The notes: a model not told the origin generated them from the letters alone. A stretch of 64,000 nt of DNA from DUTS01 sp050951605 (GCA_050951605.1 JBMNJJ010000002.1:186001-250000), one strand, 5' to 3'; positions 1 through 9,103 are shown, numbered from the stretch's first letter. Program-made: numbers and translations.

Positions 1-1
1 A

Positions 2-79
2 AAGGAAATGTGTTCTCGGCTTTTGGCTAACCCTGTTATTGAAGATTATCAAGTGGAATTGGTGGAGGTAGAAGTATGA
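2..79 (+). CDS. purS: PurS, FGAM synthase small subunit (C-terminal end only)
   Basis: Only the last 25 codons are in the window. The reading frame entering from the left ends ANPVIEDYQVELVEVEV and stops at a TGA that overlaps the purQ ATG by four bases (ATGA). The NPVIEDY ending is typical of PurS, the small dimeric protein that bridges PurQ and PurL in the Gram-positive type formylglycinamide ribonucleotide amidotransferase. Position directly before purQ and purL supports the call. The rest of the gene lies upstream of the window. Confidence 0.85.
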   Translation, partial: KEMCSRLLANPVIEDYQVELVEVEV

Positions 80-780
80 AATTTGGCATAGTGGTATTTC
101 CCGGTTCCCATGGTGAAACAGATTGTCATTATGTGATTGAGCAGGTTTTAAAGGAACCGGTGACTTATTTGTGGCACGCGGAAGAAGACTTGCAAGGGGT
201 GGATTGTGTGATTGTTCCGGGTGGATATGCTTATGGCAATTATTTACGCCCGGGTTCTATCGCTCGTTTTTCTCCACTTATGAAACAAGTTATTGCTTTT
301 GGTAAAAAAGGTGGCTTGATTTTAGGTATCTGTAATGGTTTTCAGATCCTTACTGAAGCCGGGCTTTTACCGGGTGCTTTAATTAGAAATCCGAGTCTTC
401 GTTTTCAGTGTCAAAATACTTTTTTGCGTGTAGAACAAACACAGACACCTTTTACTAATCTTTGTGAACAAAAAGAAGTAGTGAGGATACCTATTGCTCA
501 TGCGGAAGGTAGTTTTGTTACGGATAAAGAAACATTGGAGCGTTTAGAGAAAGAAGGGCGGGTAGTTTTCCGTTATTGTGATGAGCAGGGTGCGATAACT
601 CCGGAAAGCAATCCTAATGGCTCTTTAAATAATATTGCCGGTATTATTAATGAACAAGGGAATATTCTAGGGATGATGCCTCGTCCGGAAAGATGTGTAG
701 AAGCTTTATTAGGTGGCGAAGCTGGGAAAAAAATTTTTAGTTCTTTAGTTGAATGGTGGCAGGGAGGTGTAGGACGGTGA
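76..780 (+). CDS. purQ: Phosphoribosylformylglycinamidine synthase subunit PurQ (glutaminase subunit) with altered catalytic His
   Basis: PurQ is the class I glutaminase subunit of FGAM synthase and normally releases ammonia from glutamine for PurL. The 234-residue length fits. The nucleophile elbow GICNGFQ with Cys86 (codon 331-333) is present, as are PGGYAYGNYLRPG and PIAHAEGSF. The C-terminal motif, normally MMPHPER and carrying the catalytic His and Glu, reads MMPRPER here: Arg203 (codon CGT, 682-684) replaces His, while Glu205 is kept. A Cys-His-Glu triad without His should not hydrolyse glutamine well. The early GSN motif is also changed to GSH. The ATG overlaps the purS stop. The call is firm; loss of glutaminase activity is inferred. 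Confidence 0.95.
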   Translation: MKFGIVVFPGSHGETDCHYVIEQVLKEPVTYLWHAEEDLQGVDCVIVPGGYAYGNYLRPGSIARFSPLMKQVIAFGKKGGLILGICNGFQILTEAGLLPGALIRNPSLRFQCQNTFLRVEQTQTPFTNLCEQKEVVRIPIAHAEGSFVTDKETLERLEKEGRVVFRYCDEQGAITPESNPNGSLNNIAGIINEQGNILGMMPRPERCVEALLGGEAGKKIFSSLVEWWQGGVGR

Positions 781-2975
781 AAGAAGGTCTTTGGCGGGAA
801 GTGGGGCTTTCTGATGATGAATATGAATTAATTAAAGAAATAATGAACAGGGAGCCTAATGAAGTAGAACTGGGAATGTTCGGCGTAATGTGGTCCGAAC
901 ATTGTAGTTATAAAAATTCGAAGAATGTTTTAAAACAGTTTCCTACTACGGGACCGCGTGTTTTGCAAGGTCCGGGAGAAAATGCCGGTGTAGTCGATAT
1001 TGGTGATGGGCAGGCAGTAGTTTTTAAGATTGAGAGCCATAATCATCCTTCGGCTATCGAACCTTATCAAGGCGCAGCGACAGGAGTAGGCGGAATTGTT
1101 CGCGATATTTTCACGATGGGGGCAAGACCGATTGCTTCTCTTAATTCTTTACGTTTTGGTTCTTTAAAGAGTAAAAAAACACGCTATCTCTTTGAGGGCG
1201 TAGTGGCGGGTATCGCTGGCTATGGTAATTGTATGGGGATTCCTACAGTTGCGGGAGAAGTATATTTTCATCCTTCTTATGAAGAAAATTGTTTGGTTAA
1301 TGCTATGAGCGTAGGACTTATGAGTCATGCAGATTTAGCGAAAGGGTTAGCCACGGGACCGGGCAATCCTGTTTTTTTGGTAGGTGCTCGTACGGGAAGG
1401 GATGGAATTCATGGGGCTACTTTTGCCTCAGAAGAATTGAGTGAGGCTTCAGAGGAACGTGTTCCTGCTGTACAGGCCGGTGACCCGTTCATGGAAAAAC
1501 TATTAATGGAGGCTTGCTTGGAAGTACTTAAAACAGGTTATGTCGTTGGCATGCAGGACTTAGGTGCTGCCGGGATAACTAGTTCTTCTTGTGAAATGGC
1601 TTCACGAGCAGGAACGGGAATAGAAATGGATGTAGCTAAGGTACCTTGTCGAGAAGAGGGCATGACCCCTTATGAAATTCTCTTATCTGAATCTCAGGAA
1701 CGAATGCTGCTTGTTGTTGAAAAAGGAAAAGAAGAAGAAGTACGGGCTATTTTTGAGAAATGGGACTTAGAATCTACAATTATTGGTCAGGTTACTGCTG
1801 ATGGTTTGATGACGATTAAAGTGGGAGAGGAAATAGTGGCTCAGATTCCTGCTCGGGCTTTAACAGAGTTATGTCCGCGTTATGACCGTGAAGCACAGGA
1901 ACCTGAATATTTAGCCCAGGCGCAAGGGTATGACTTGGGCACTTTGCCGGAAATGGAGGACTATGGCAAAGTACTTTTGACTTTACTGGGGACACCGACG
2001 ATTGCTAGTAAGGAATGGGTTTTTAGTCAGTTTGATTATCTGGGGGGGACGAATACTGTAGTTCCACCGGGTAGTGATGCGGCTGTGCTTAGGGTAAAGG
2101 GATATAATAAAGGTATTGCTTTGACGGTAGATGGTAATTCACGTTATGTTTATTTAGACCCTTATCGTGGTGGGCAGATTGCGGTGGCGGAGGCAGCTCG
2201 TAACCTAGTGTGCGTAGGGGCCGAACCTTTAGCTTTAACGGATGGCTTAAATTTTGGGAATCCTGAAAAGCCTGAGATTTTTTGGCAGTTCAAGGAAGCT
2301 GTAGCGGGAATGAGTAATGCTTGTGAAGCTTTAGAGACGCCAGTCGTTGGGGGTAATGTAAGTTTTTATAATGAAACGAAGGGTGAAGCTATTTATCCTA
2401 CTCCTGTTGTAGGAATGGTAGGTTTAGTAGAAGATTTATCTCAGGTAACCACTCCCGGTTTTAAACAGGAAGAAGATATTATTATTCTTTTAGGTCAAAA
2501 CAAGGATGAATTGGGTGCTAGTACTTATCTTAGTGTAATTCATGGTTTGGAAGCAGGTAAAACACCGGAAATAGATTTGGAGTTGGAGAAAAAGGTTCAG
2601 AAAGCTACTTTAGAATTAATCAAGATGGAACTTGCTGTTTCGGCACACGATTGTTCGGAAGGTGGCTTGGCTGTAGCTTTGGCCGAATGTTGTTTAGCGG
2701 GGAAAATTGGTGCTGAAGTTGCCCTTACTGAAAATATTCGTCCGAGTAGTATACTTTTTGGGGAATCTCCGTCTAGAATAATTATTTCTATCCGTAAGGG
2801 GAAAATTGATACGGTTTTACAGCATTTGAAAAAGCTGCAAGTCCCTTATAAAGTGATCGGAAGTGTAGGCGGAGAAGCTTTAAGTATTGCTGGTTCGGGG
2901 TGGAAAGTTAAAGCTGAACTAGCGGAGATGGAGGAGAAATATCGGAGGGCAATACCATGTTTAATGCAGGAATAA
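777..2975 (+). CDS. purL: Phosphoribosylformylglycinamidine synthase subunit PurL
   Basis: PurL is the ATP-dependent synthase subunit that converts FGAR and ammonia to FGAM in step four of purine synthesis. At 732 residues it is the small form that needs PurS and PurQ. MWSEHCSYKNSK near residue 40, ESHNHPSAIEPYQGAATG, and the duplicated AIRS-type halves (AHDCSEGGLAVALAECC near the C-terminus) are all visible. The start chosen is GTG 777, which overlaps the purQ stop (GTGA) and has GGGAGGTG about 8 bases upstream. An in-frame ATG at 753 lies inside purQ and has no ribosome site. The synthase motifs look intact, unlike those of its glutaminase partner. Confidence 0.96.
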   Translation: MKEGLWREVGLSDDEYELIKEIMNREPNEVELGMFGVMWSEHCSYKNSKNVLKQFPTTGPRVLQGPGENAGVVDIGDGQAVVFKIESHNHPSAIEPYQGAATGVGGIVRDIFTMGARPIASLNSLRFGSLKSKKTRYLFEGVVAGIAGYGNCMGIPTVAGEVYFHPSYEENCLVNAMSVGLMSHADLAKGLATGPGNPVFLVGARTGRDGIHGATFASEELSEASEERVPAVQAGDPFMEKLLMEACLEVLKTGYVVGMQDLGAAGITSSSCEMASRAGTGIEMDVAKVPCREEGMTPYEILLSESQERMLLVVEKGKEEEVRAIFEKWDLESTIIGQVTADGLMTIKVGEEIVAQIPARALTELCPRYDREAQEPEYLAQAQGYDLGTLPEMEDYGKVLLTLLGTPTIASKEWVFSQFDYLGGTNTVVPPGSDAAVLRVKGYNKGIALTVDGNSRYVYLDPYRGGQIAVAEAARNLVCVGAEPLALTDGLNFGNPEKPEIFWQFKEAVAGMSNACEALETPVVGGNVSFYNETKGEAIYPTPVVGMVGLVEDLSQVTTPGFKQEEDIIILLGQNKDELGASTYLSVIHGLEAGKTPEIDLELEKKVQKATLELIKMELAVSAHDCSEGGLAVALAECCLAGKIGAEVALTENIRPSSILFGESPSRIIISIRKGKIDTVLQHLKKLQVPYKVIGSVGGEALSIAGSGWKVKAELAEMEEKYRRAIPCLMQE

Positions 2976-4429
2976 AAAATAACGAAGCGGAGAGTTTTCT
3001 TTTTAAAGCAGATAAAATGGAAGAAGCGTGTGGTGTTTTTGGTATTTATGGTCCTGAAAAAGATGTAGCTCGTTTAACTTATTATGCTTTATATGCTCTG
3101 CAACATCGTGGGCAAGAAAGTGCAGGAATTGCCGTTTCTGATGGACAAGGAATTAAAGTTCATAAGGGGATAGGGCTAGTTGCAGAGGTTTTTTCTGACC
3201 AAGTTTTAACTAAATTGACAGGACACATGGCGATAGGTCATGTGCAGTATTCTACATTAGGCTCTGGCCTGGCTGTTAATTCTCAGCCTCTTGTTTGTCA
3301 ATATTTAAAGGGTAATTTAGCGATAGCTCATAATGGGAATTTAATCAATACACATGAATTAAAAGAGAAATTGGCGGCTAATGGTTCTGTATTTCAATCA
3401 ACCATTGATGCAGAACTTATCGCTAATTTAATTGCTCGTTATGGACAAGGCTTATTGGAAGAGGCTTTGATGAAAACAATGATTGATATTAAAGGCAGTT
3501 ATGCGTTAGTAGTCATGACTGAAGATAAATTAATTGGGGTTAGAGACCCTTATGGTAATAGACCACTTTGTCTCGGTAAAATAGATAATTCTTATCTTCT
3601 TGCTTCCGAATCTTGTGCACTGGATGTTCTAGGAGCAGAATTTATTAGAGATGTGGCTCCGGGGGAAATTGTAGTTATTGACCGAGAGGGGCTTCATTCT
3701 CGGCGTTTTTTATCTCCCGTAGAGCGTGCTCTCTGTGTTTTTGAATTTATTTATTTTGCTCGACCTGATTCTAATATTGATGGCATTAATGTGATGGCGG
3801 CACGTCGGGCGATGGGGCGAGAGTTGGCCAAGGAAAGTCCTGTAGAAGCGGATATTGTTATTCCTGTACCTGATTCAGGTATAGCCGGGGCACTCGGTTA
3901 TGCGGAAGCCCTTAATCTTTTTTTTGATATGGGCTTAATGAAAAATCGGTATATCGGCAGAACTTTTATTCGCCCCGAACAAAATGAACGAAATTTAGCA
4001 GTGCGTCTAAAATTAAATCCGGTGACCAAGTTAGTTGCTGGGAAAAAAGTAGCAATTGTTGATGACTCTATTGTGAGAGGTACTACCAGTAAGAAAATCG
4101 TTAAAACCATACGTAATAGAGGAGCTAAAGAGGTGCATTTATTGATTACTTCACCTCCGGTTATTGCACCTTGTTATTATGGGATAGATACCTCGGAGAG
4201 GGCACAATTAATTGCGGCACAGAAATCACCTGAAGAAATAAGAGAACATATTGGGGCAGACTCTCTTTCTTATTTAAGTATAGAAGGGCTATATCGTGCT
4301 TTGAGGCAAGAAGCAGGATTTTGTACAGCTTGTCTTAGTGAAGAATATCCTTTGGGTATACCGCCCGGAGAAAAATTGGGTAAACATTGTTCAGAGGTTT
4401 CCCCTCGGCAGAGAAAGGAGGCTCGGTAA
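2957..4429 (+). CDS. purF: Amidophosphoribosyltransferase PurF (Fe-S type) with Arg73 changed to Gln
   Basis: PurF makes phosphoribosylamine from PRPP, the first purine step. It is the Bacillus type: a propeptide of about 24 residues precedes the nucleophile in EEACGVFG (Cys25). Four likely [4Fe-4S] cysteines remain, in RALCVFEF, APCYYG and FCTACLSEEYP. The PRPP motif VDDSIVRGTTS is intact. Oddity: the near-invariant GHxRYST of Ntn amidotransferases reads GHVQYST. Gln97 (codon 3245-3247) corresponds to mature residue 73, the Arg that holds the glutamine carboxylate. HNGNLIN and the Asp of TIDAEL remain. The start ATG 2957 has GGAGGG seven bases upstream and overlaps purL by 19 bases. Confidence 0.95.
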   Translation: MFNAGIKNNEAESFLFKADKMEEACGVFGIYGPEKDVARLTYYALYALQHRGQESAGIAVSDGQGIKVHKGIGLVAEVFSDQVLTKLTGHMAIGHVQYSTLGSGLAVNSQPLVCQYLKGNLAIAHNGNLINTHELKEKLAANGSVFQSTIDAELIANLIARYGQGLLEEALMKTMIDIKGSYALVVMTEDKLIGVRDPYGNRPLCLGKIDNSYLLASESCALDVLGAEFIRDVAPGEIVVIDREGLHSRRFLSPVERALCVFEFIYFARPDSNIDGINVMAARRAMGRELAKESPVEADIVIPVPDSGIAGALGYAEALNLFFDMGLMKNRYIGRTFIRPEQNERNLAVRLKLNPVTKLVAGKKVAIVDDSIVRGTTSKKIVKTIRNRGAKEVHLLITSPPVIAPCYYGIDTSERAQLIAAQKSPEEIREHIGADSLSYLSIEGLYRALRQEAGFCTACLSEEYPLGIPPGEKLGKHCSEVSPRQRKEAR

Positions 4430-5478
4430 TGGAGCCCAAACAGAAATGGACTTATCGGGAAGCAGGTGTAGATATTGATCGTGGTAATGAAGCGGTAGAG
4501 TTGTTTAAGCCTTTAGTGGCTCAGACAATACGGAAAGAAGTTTTAGGAACTTTGGGAGGATTTGGTTCATTTTTCGCCTTAGATTTGAAAAAATATAAAC
4601 AGCCTGTTTTAGTTTCCGGCACTGATGGTGTAGGAACAAAACTGGCTGTTGCCCATAAAACGCGGAAGCACGATACGATTGGTATTGATTGTGTAGCGAT
4701 GTGTGTCAATGATATTCTTGTTTCTGGTGCTGAACCGCTTTTTTTCTTAGATTATTTAGCAGTAGGTAAATTAGAGCCTCAACAAGTTGCAGAAGTAGTA
4801 AAAGGTATTACAGAAGGCTGTCTTCAAGCCGGTTGTACTTTAATCGGGGGAGAAACAGCGGAAATGCCGGGGTTTTATCGTCCTGGTGAATATGATGTAG
4901 CCGGTTTTGTTGTTGGGGCAGTGGAACGGGAAAAAATAATTGACGGGCAAACAATTATGCCGGGAGATGTAATCGTAGGACTCCCTTCCACAGGGCTTCA
5001 TTCTAACGGGTTTTCTTTGGCGCGTAAAATTTTCTTTGAGGTTTATGATTGGTCACCGGAGATGTTTGTAAAAGAGTTTGGTTGTACCTTAGGGGAAGAA
5101 TTATTAAAGCCGACGCGCATTTATGTACAGTTAGTGCAACAAATTTTACAGAAATTCTCCATAAAAGGGATGGCTCATATTACAGGAGGGGGACTTCTGG
5201 AAAATCCGCCACGAATTTTACCTTTTACTTGTCATCTGGAAATTACATATGGCTCTTGGCCCGTTCCCACAGTTTTTAAACTTTTAGCTCAAGGTGGGCA
5301 AATCGAGACTTTAGAAATGTTACGCACTTTCAACATGGGGATTGGTTTTGCTTTAATTCTTGATACTGAAAGTGGTCCTAAATTAGTTAAGTGGTTAAAG
5401 GAGATGGGGGAAGAAGCCTATGTTATCGGACAAGTAGTAGCAGGTAGCCCCGGAGTCACGATAAGGGGGCTTAAATAA
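4429..5478 (+). CDS. purM: Phosphoribosylformylglycinamidine cyclo-ligase (AIR synthetase)
   Basis: PurM closes the imidazole ring of FGAM to AIR with ATP. The 349-residue product begins MEPKQKWTYREAGVDIDRG and carries the family motifs VSGTDGVGTKL, CVAMCVNDILVSGAEPLFFLDY and GGETAEMPGFY. GLPSTGLHSNGFSLAR and HITGGGLLENPPRILP follow further on. ATG 4429 overlaps the purF stop by one base (TAATG) and has AAAGGAGG eight bases upstream. An in-frame ATG at 4387 lies inside purF without a ribosome site and was not used. The gene is an ordinary operon member. Confidence 0.96.
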   Translation: MEPKQKWTYREAGVDIDRGNEAVELFKPLVAQTIRKEVLGTLGGFGSFFALDLKKYKQPVLVSGTDGVGTKLAVAHKTRKHDTIGIDCVAMCVNDILVSGAEPLFFLDYLAVGKLEPQQVAEVVKGITEGCLQAGCTLIGGETAEMPGFYRPGEYDVAGFVVGAVEREKIIDGQTIMPGDVIVGLPSTGLHSNGFSLARKIFFEVYDWSPEMFVKEFGCTLGEELLKPTRIYVQLVQQILQKFSIKGMAHITGGGLLENPPRILPFTCHLEITYGSWPVPTVFKLLAQGGQIETLEMLRTFNMGIGFALILDTESGPKLVKWLKEMGEEAYVIGQVVAGSPGVTIRGLK

Positions 5479-6105
5479 ATGGAAAAATTGCGTTTGGCGG
5501 TTCTCGCTTCGGGCCGAGGTTCTAATCTGCAAGCAATTCTGAATGCCTGTCATGGGGGACAGATAAATGCTGAAGTTGTGGTGGTACTTAGTGATAAAGA
5601 AAATGCATTAGCTTTAGAACGAGCAAAACGGGAAGGAATTCCTGCTTTATGGGTTAATCCTGCCAGTTTTTCGAGCCAAGAAGCTTATGAAAAAAAACTT
5701 GTTCAAGTAATAAACGATTTTACTGTCGATTATTTGCTTTTGGCCGGTTTTATGCGCATCCTTTCTCCTGTCTTTATTCGTGGAGTTGCCATACCTATCT
5801 TGAATATTCACCCTTCGCTTTTACCTGCTTTTTCAGGTCTTAATGCACAAAAGCAGGCTTTAGATTATGGGGTTCGTTATAGTGGTTGTACAGTACATTT
5901 TGTGGATGAAGGGGTAGACACCGGTCCTATAATTTTACAGGCGGTAGTCCCTGTTTATTCTGATGATACAGAAGAAAGTTTGGCCCAACGAATTCTTCAG
6001 GAAGAGCATTGGCTTTATCCTAAGGTGATTCAACTTCTTAGTGAAGGAAGAATTCGTTGTGAAGGGCGCAAAGTAATTATTAAGGAGGGACAAAAAAGTG
6101 AGTAA
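5479..6105 (+). CDS. purN: Phosphoribosylglycinamide formyltransferase (folate-dependent)
   Basis: PurN transfers a formyl group from 10-formyl-THF to GAR. The N-terminal SGRGSNLQAIL binds phosphate. The catalytic Asn109 and His111 lie in ILNIHPSLLPAF and the Asp147 in VDEGVDTGP, so the triad is complete. Length (208 aa) is normal. The ATG follows the purM stop directly (TAAATG) with AAGGGGG upstream. The 3' end overlaps purH by eight bases, so translation is probably coupled. Confidence 0.95.
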   Translation: MEKLRLAVLASGRGSNLQAILNACHGGQINAEVVVVLSDKENALALERAKREGIPALWVNPASFSSQEAYEKKLVQVINDFTVDYLLLAGFMRILSPVFIRGVAIPILNIHPSLLPAFSGLNAQKQALDYGVRYSGCTVHFVDEGVDTGPIILQAVVPVYSDDTEESLAQRILQEEHWLYPKVIQLLSEGRIRCEGRKVIIKEGQKSE

Positions 6106-7633
6106 AAGTGCTTTAATTAGTGTATCTAATAAAAAAGGTATTATTAATTTTGCTCAAGGTCTGCAAGATTTAGGGTATAAAATTATTTCTACAGGAGGGA
6201 CAGCTCAAACTCTTAGTGAGGCGGGAGTAGAAGTGATGGCTGTTTCTGAAGTAACAGGTTTCCCCGAGATTTTAGGAGGAAGAGTAAAAACTTTGCACCC
6301 TAAAATTCAGGGGGGTATTCTAGCCCGACAAACTGCTGAACATCAGAAACAGTTAGCTGATTTAGGGATAGAACCTTTAGATTTAATAGTAGTTAACCTT
6401 TATCCTTTTAGAGAAACTATTGCTAAAGAGGATGTGACTTTAGAAGAAGCCATTGAAAATATTGATATTGGCGGACCGACGATGGTTCGTGCTGCTGCTA
6501 AAAATTATGAACGGGTTACTGTTGTTGTTAATCCTTTTCATTATGAGGAAATATTACAGCAGTTACGAAAAGAGGGCGAAATATCTTTATCGATAAGAAA
6601 AAAATTAGCCCTAGAAGCTTTTGTTCATACAGCGTCATATGATGTGGCTATTAGTCAATATTTAAGTAAGGTTTTTGCTGAAGCAGATTTTCCTCAGTAT
6701 TGTTTTTGGGAAGGTAAAAAGATACAAGATTTACGGTATGGAGAAAATCCACATCAAAAGGCGGCGTTTTATGGTTTTAGGGGTGAACGGCAAGGAACAT
6801 TAACAGGTGCTAAAAAGTTACAAGGGAAAGAATTATCTTATAATAATTTGGTTGATATAGAGGCGGCGTGGTCTATTGTAACTGAATTTTCGGCACCTGC
6901 TGCCGCGATTATTAAACATACAAATCCTTGTGGCGCTTCGATGGGAAAAGATATTCATGAGGCTTATCTTAAGGCCTATGAGTCTGATCCTCTTTCCGCT
7001 TTCGGGGGAATTGTAGGACTAAACCGGGAAGTCGATCAAGAAACGGCTGAAGAAATAAAGAAAATCTTTTTAGAAGTAATTATCGCTCCTTCTTTTAGTA
7101 AGGAAGCTCTTACTATTTTAGCGACTAAGAAAAACTTGAGGCTTATTGAGATGGGTGAGCAAAAACCAGAGCGCAAGGCATACTGGTTGGAACCTGTGAG
7201 CGGTGGTTTTCTATTACAAGAAAGAGACCAGGCTAAAATTTCAGCAACAGATTTAAAAGTCGTCACCAAGAAAAAGCCAACTGAAGAGCAAATTGCAGAA
7301 CTTCTCTATGCGTGGAAGATTGTCAAACATGTTAAATCTAATGCTATAGTTTTAACTAAAAATAAACAAATCTTGGGTGTCGGCGCCGGTCAAATGAATA
7401 GAGTCGGGGCGGCAAAAATTGCTTTAGAACAAGCTAAGGAACAGGTTCGTGGTGCCGTTTTGGCTTCTGATGCTTTTCTTCCTTTTTCTGATACGGTAGA
7501 GGTAGCGGCTCAAGCCGGCATTAGTGCGATTATCCAGCCCGGTGGTTCGATTAGAGATGAAGACGTGATTACTAAAGCAGATGAATATGGAATTGTGATG
7601 GTCTTTACAGGTATAAGGCATTTTAAACATTAG
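6098..7633 (+). CDS. purH: Bifunctional AICAR transformylase / IMP cyclohydrolase
   Basis: PurH carries out the last two steps to IMP. The N-terminal MGS-like domain (about residues 1-195) starts SALISVSNKKGI and contains STGGTAQTL and GGRVKTLHPKIQGGIL. The C-terminal AICAR formyltransferase domain begins near RYGENPHQKAAFYG and includes the Lys-His pair in IKHTNPCGAS and the ending QPGGSIRDEDVI. At 511 residues it has full length. GTG 6098 has AAGGAGGG nine bases upstream and lies inside the end of purN. No irregularity was seen. Confidence 0.96.
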   Translation: MSKSALISVSNKKGIINFAQGLQDLGYKIISTGGTAQTLSEAGVEVMAVSEVTGFPEILGGRVKTLHPKIQGGILARQTAEHQKQLADLGIEPLDLIVVNLYPFRETIAKEDVTLEEAIENIDIGGPTMVRAAAKNYERVTVVVNPFHYEEILQQLRKEGEISLSIRKKLALEAFVHTASYDVAISQYLSKVFAEADFPQYCFWEGKKIQDLRYGENPHQKAAFYGFRGERQGTLTGAKKLQGKELSYNNLVDIEAAWSIVTEFSAPAAAIIKHTNPCGASMGKDIHEAYLKAYESDPLSAFGGIVGLNREVDQETAEEIKKIFLEVIIAPSFSKEALTILATKKNLRLIEMGEQKPERKAYWLEPVSGGFLLQERDQAKISATDLKVVTKKKPTEEQIAELLYAWKIVKHVKSNAIVLTKNKQILGVGAGQMNRVGAAKIALEQAKEQVRGAVLASDAFLPFSDTVEVAAQAGISAIIQPGGSIRDEDVITKADEYGIVMVFTGIRHFKH

Positions 7634-7644
7634 GAGGGAGAGAG

Positions 7645-8955
7645 GTGCCCAAGTTAAAAATTTTAGTAGTTGGCAGTGGAGGACGTGAGCATACTCTTGT
7701 ATGGAAATTAGCACAAAGTAAGCAGGTAGAAAAAATTTATTGCGCACCTGGTAATGTGGGGATGATACCTTTAGCAGAGCTAGTGTCGCTTAAGGTGGAG
7801 GATATTGCGGGTATAGTTCGCTTTTGTCAAAAAGAGCAAATTGATTTGGTAGTTGTTGGACCGGAACTTCCCCTTACTTTAGGGCTTGTTGATGCTTTAG
7901 AAGAAGTAGGGATCAAAGCTTTTGGCCCTAACAAGAAAGCAGCAGAGCTTGAAGGGAGCAAGGTCTTTGCTAAGGGTTTAATGACTCGTTATGGAATCCC
8001 TACAGCTCGTTATGGAGTTTTCCGTGAAGTACAGTCGGCTCAAGACTTTGCACGTGAAATAAATGGTCCTTGGGTAGTTAAAGCGGATGGTTTAGCTGCA
8101 GGTAAAGGTGTTTTAATATGTTCTACTTTGGAGGAAACAGATAAAGCTATTGAGAAAATTCTTGTCAAGAAAGCTTTTGGGGTAGCCGGGGAAAAGGTAA
8201 TTATTGAGGAGTTTTTAGAAGGAGAAGAATTAAGTTTAATGGCTTTTTGTGATGGTCAAACTGTTGTGCCGATGGTTTCAGCACAGGATCATAAAAGGGT
8301 TTTTGCCGGCGATAGGGGACCAAATACCGGGGGAATGGGGGCTTATTCCCCGGCGCCGGTAGCAACATCTGAGCTATGTCAAGTAGTGATGGAACAAGTA
8401 TTGCAACCTACGGTTAAAGCCATGGCCGAAGAAGGACGAACTTTTAAAGGTGTTTTATATGCCGGGTTGATGATTACAAAACAAGGTCCACGTGTACTTG
8501 AGTATAATGTGCGTTTTGGTGACCCGGAAACTCAGGTCATTTTGCCGAGGTTAAAGAGTGATTTAGTGGAGATTCTCTTGGCGGTATGTACAGGAGAACT
8601 AGAAAAATGGGCAAAGAAATCAGGTGTTTTGTCTGCAATAAATAGCAAGCAAATGTGGCGGGAAGAGGCTTGTGTAACTGTGGTTATGGCATCTAGTGGC
8701 TATCCTGGAGCTTATCAAACTGGATTTGAAATTAAAGGGTTGGCGGAAGTGCCGGAAGAGGTTCTTGTTTTTCATAGTGGTACAGCAAGACAAGCGGGGG
8801 AAATTGTTACGGCAGGGGGGCGTGTTCTAGCGGTTACTGCGTTAGGAGAGAACTTGCGACAAGCTGTGGATACTGCTTATCGTGGTGTGGAAAAAATTAA
8901 TTTTGCAGGGGCGCATTACCGTGAAGATATTGCTTATCGCGCTTTTCGACGATGA
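7645..8955 (+). CDS. purD: Phosphoribosylamine-glycine ligase
   Basis: PurD, an ATP-grasp enzyme, joins glycine to phosphoribosylamine, the product of PurF. KILVVGSGGREHTLVWKL marks the N-terminus. The ATP-grasp core shows KADGLAAGKGV, FLEGEELSLMAF and DHKRVFAGDRGPNTGGMG, and NVRFGDPETQ supplies the metal ligands. Length (436 aa) is somewhat above the usual ~420. GTG 7645 follows AGGAGGGAG. This is the last gene of the purine operon in this window. purC lies 17.6 kb away after leuS, and purE, purK and purB are not seen here. Confidence 0.95.
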   Translation: MPKLKILVVGSGGREHTLVWKLAQSKQVEKIYCAPGNVGMIPLAELVSLKVEDIAGIVRFCQKEQIDLVVVGPELPLTLGLVDALEEVGIKAFGPNKKAAELEGSKVFAKGLMTRYGIPTARYGVFREVQSAQDFAREINGPWVVKADGLAAGKGVLICSTLEETDKAIEKILVKKAFGVAGEKVIIEEFLEGEELSLMAFCDGQTVVPMVSAQDHKRVFAGDRGPNTGGMGAYSPAPVATSELCQVVMEQVLQPTVKAMAEEGRTFKGVLYAGLMITKQGPRVLEYNVRFGDPETQVILPRLKSDLVEILLAVCTGELEKWAKKSGVLSAINSKQMWREEACVTVVMASSGYPGAYQTGFEIKGLAEVPEEVLVFHSGTARQAGEIVTAGGRVLAVTALGENLRQAVDTAYRGVEKINFAGAHYREDIAYRAFRR

Positions 8956-8986
8956 TATTTTTGTGTAAGGTTAGAGGAGGTGATAT

Positions 8987-9016
8987 GTGAAAAAATGGTT
9001 CTTGAAGTTAATGTAA
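8987..9016 (+). other. Nine-codon mini-ORF with strong ribosome site ahead of the GlmS-like gene
   Basis: AGAGGAGGTGAT (8973-8984) sits next to GTG 8987, which opens a frame reading VKKWFLKLM and stops at TAA 9014-9016. The ribosome site is as good as any in the window, but no long frame follows it. This could be a leader peptide acting on the gene at 9104, or the remnant of a lost gene start. Nothing here resembles a GATase domain beginning (MCGI). Function unknown; expression not shown. Confidence 0.3.
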
Positions 9017-9103
9017 GTGTGTGGTTAGATTAAAATATAGAAGTTTTTTACTAGAAAAGCGTCTGAATCATTGTTAAATGGTTCATTTGAGGGGGAAACA
9101 GCA

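Noticed and set aside
753..776. ATG 753 as purL start
   Set aside because: It lies inside purQ without a ribosome site; GTG 777 has GGGAGGTG at good spacing and overlaps the purQ stop as neighbours do.
2957..3030. PurF lacking its N-terminal nucleophile Cys
   Set aside because: The Cys is present at residue 25 after a normal propeptide; ATG 2957 has the only good ribosome site.
5049..5279. Plus-strand 76-codon frame inside purM
   Set aside because: Lies wholly within a well-supported gene in another frame, with no ribosome site or family resemblance.
8956..9103. glmS ribozyme or remnant glutaminase domain before the GlmS-like gene
   Set aside because: Only about 150 bases are present, no ribozyme core was recognised, and no frame resembles MCGIVGYIG-type sequence.
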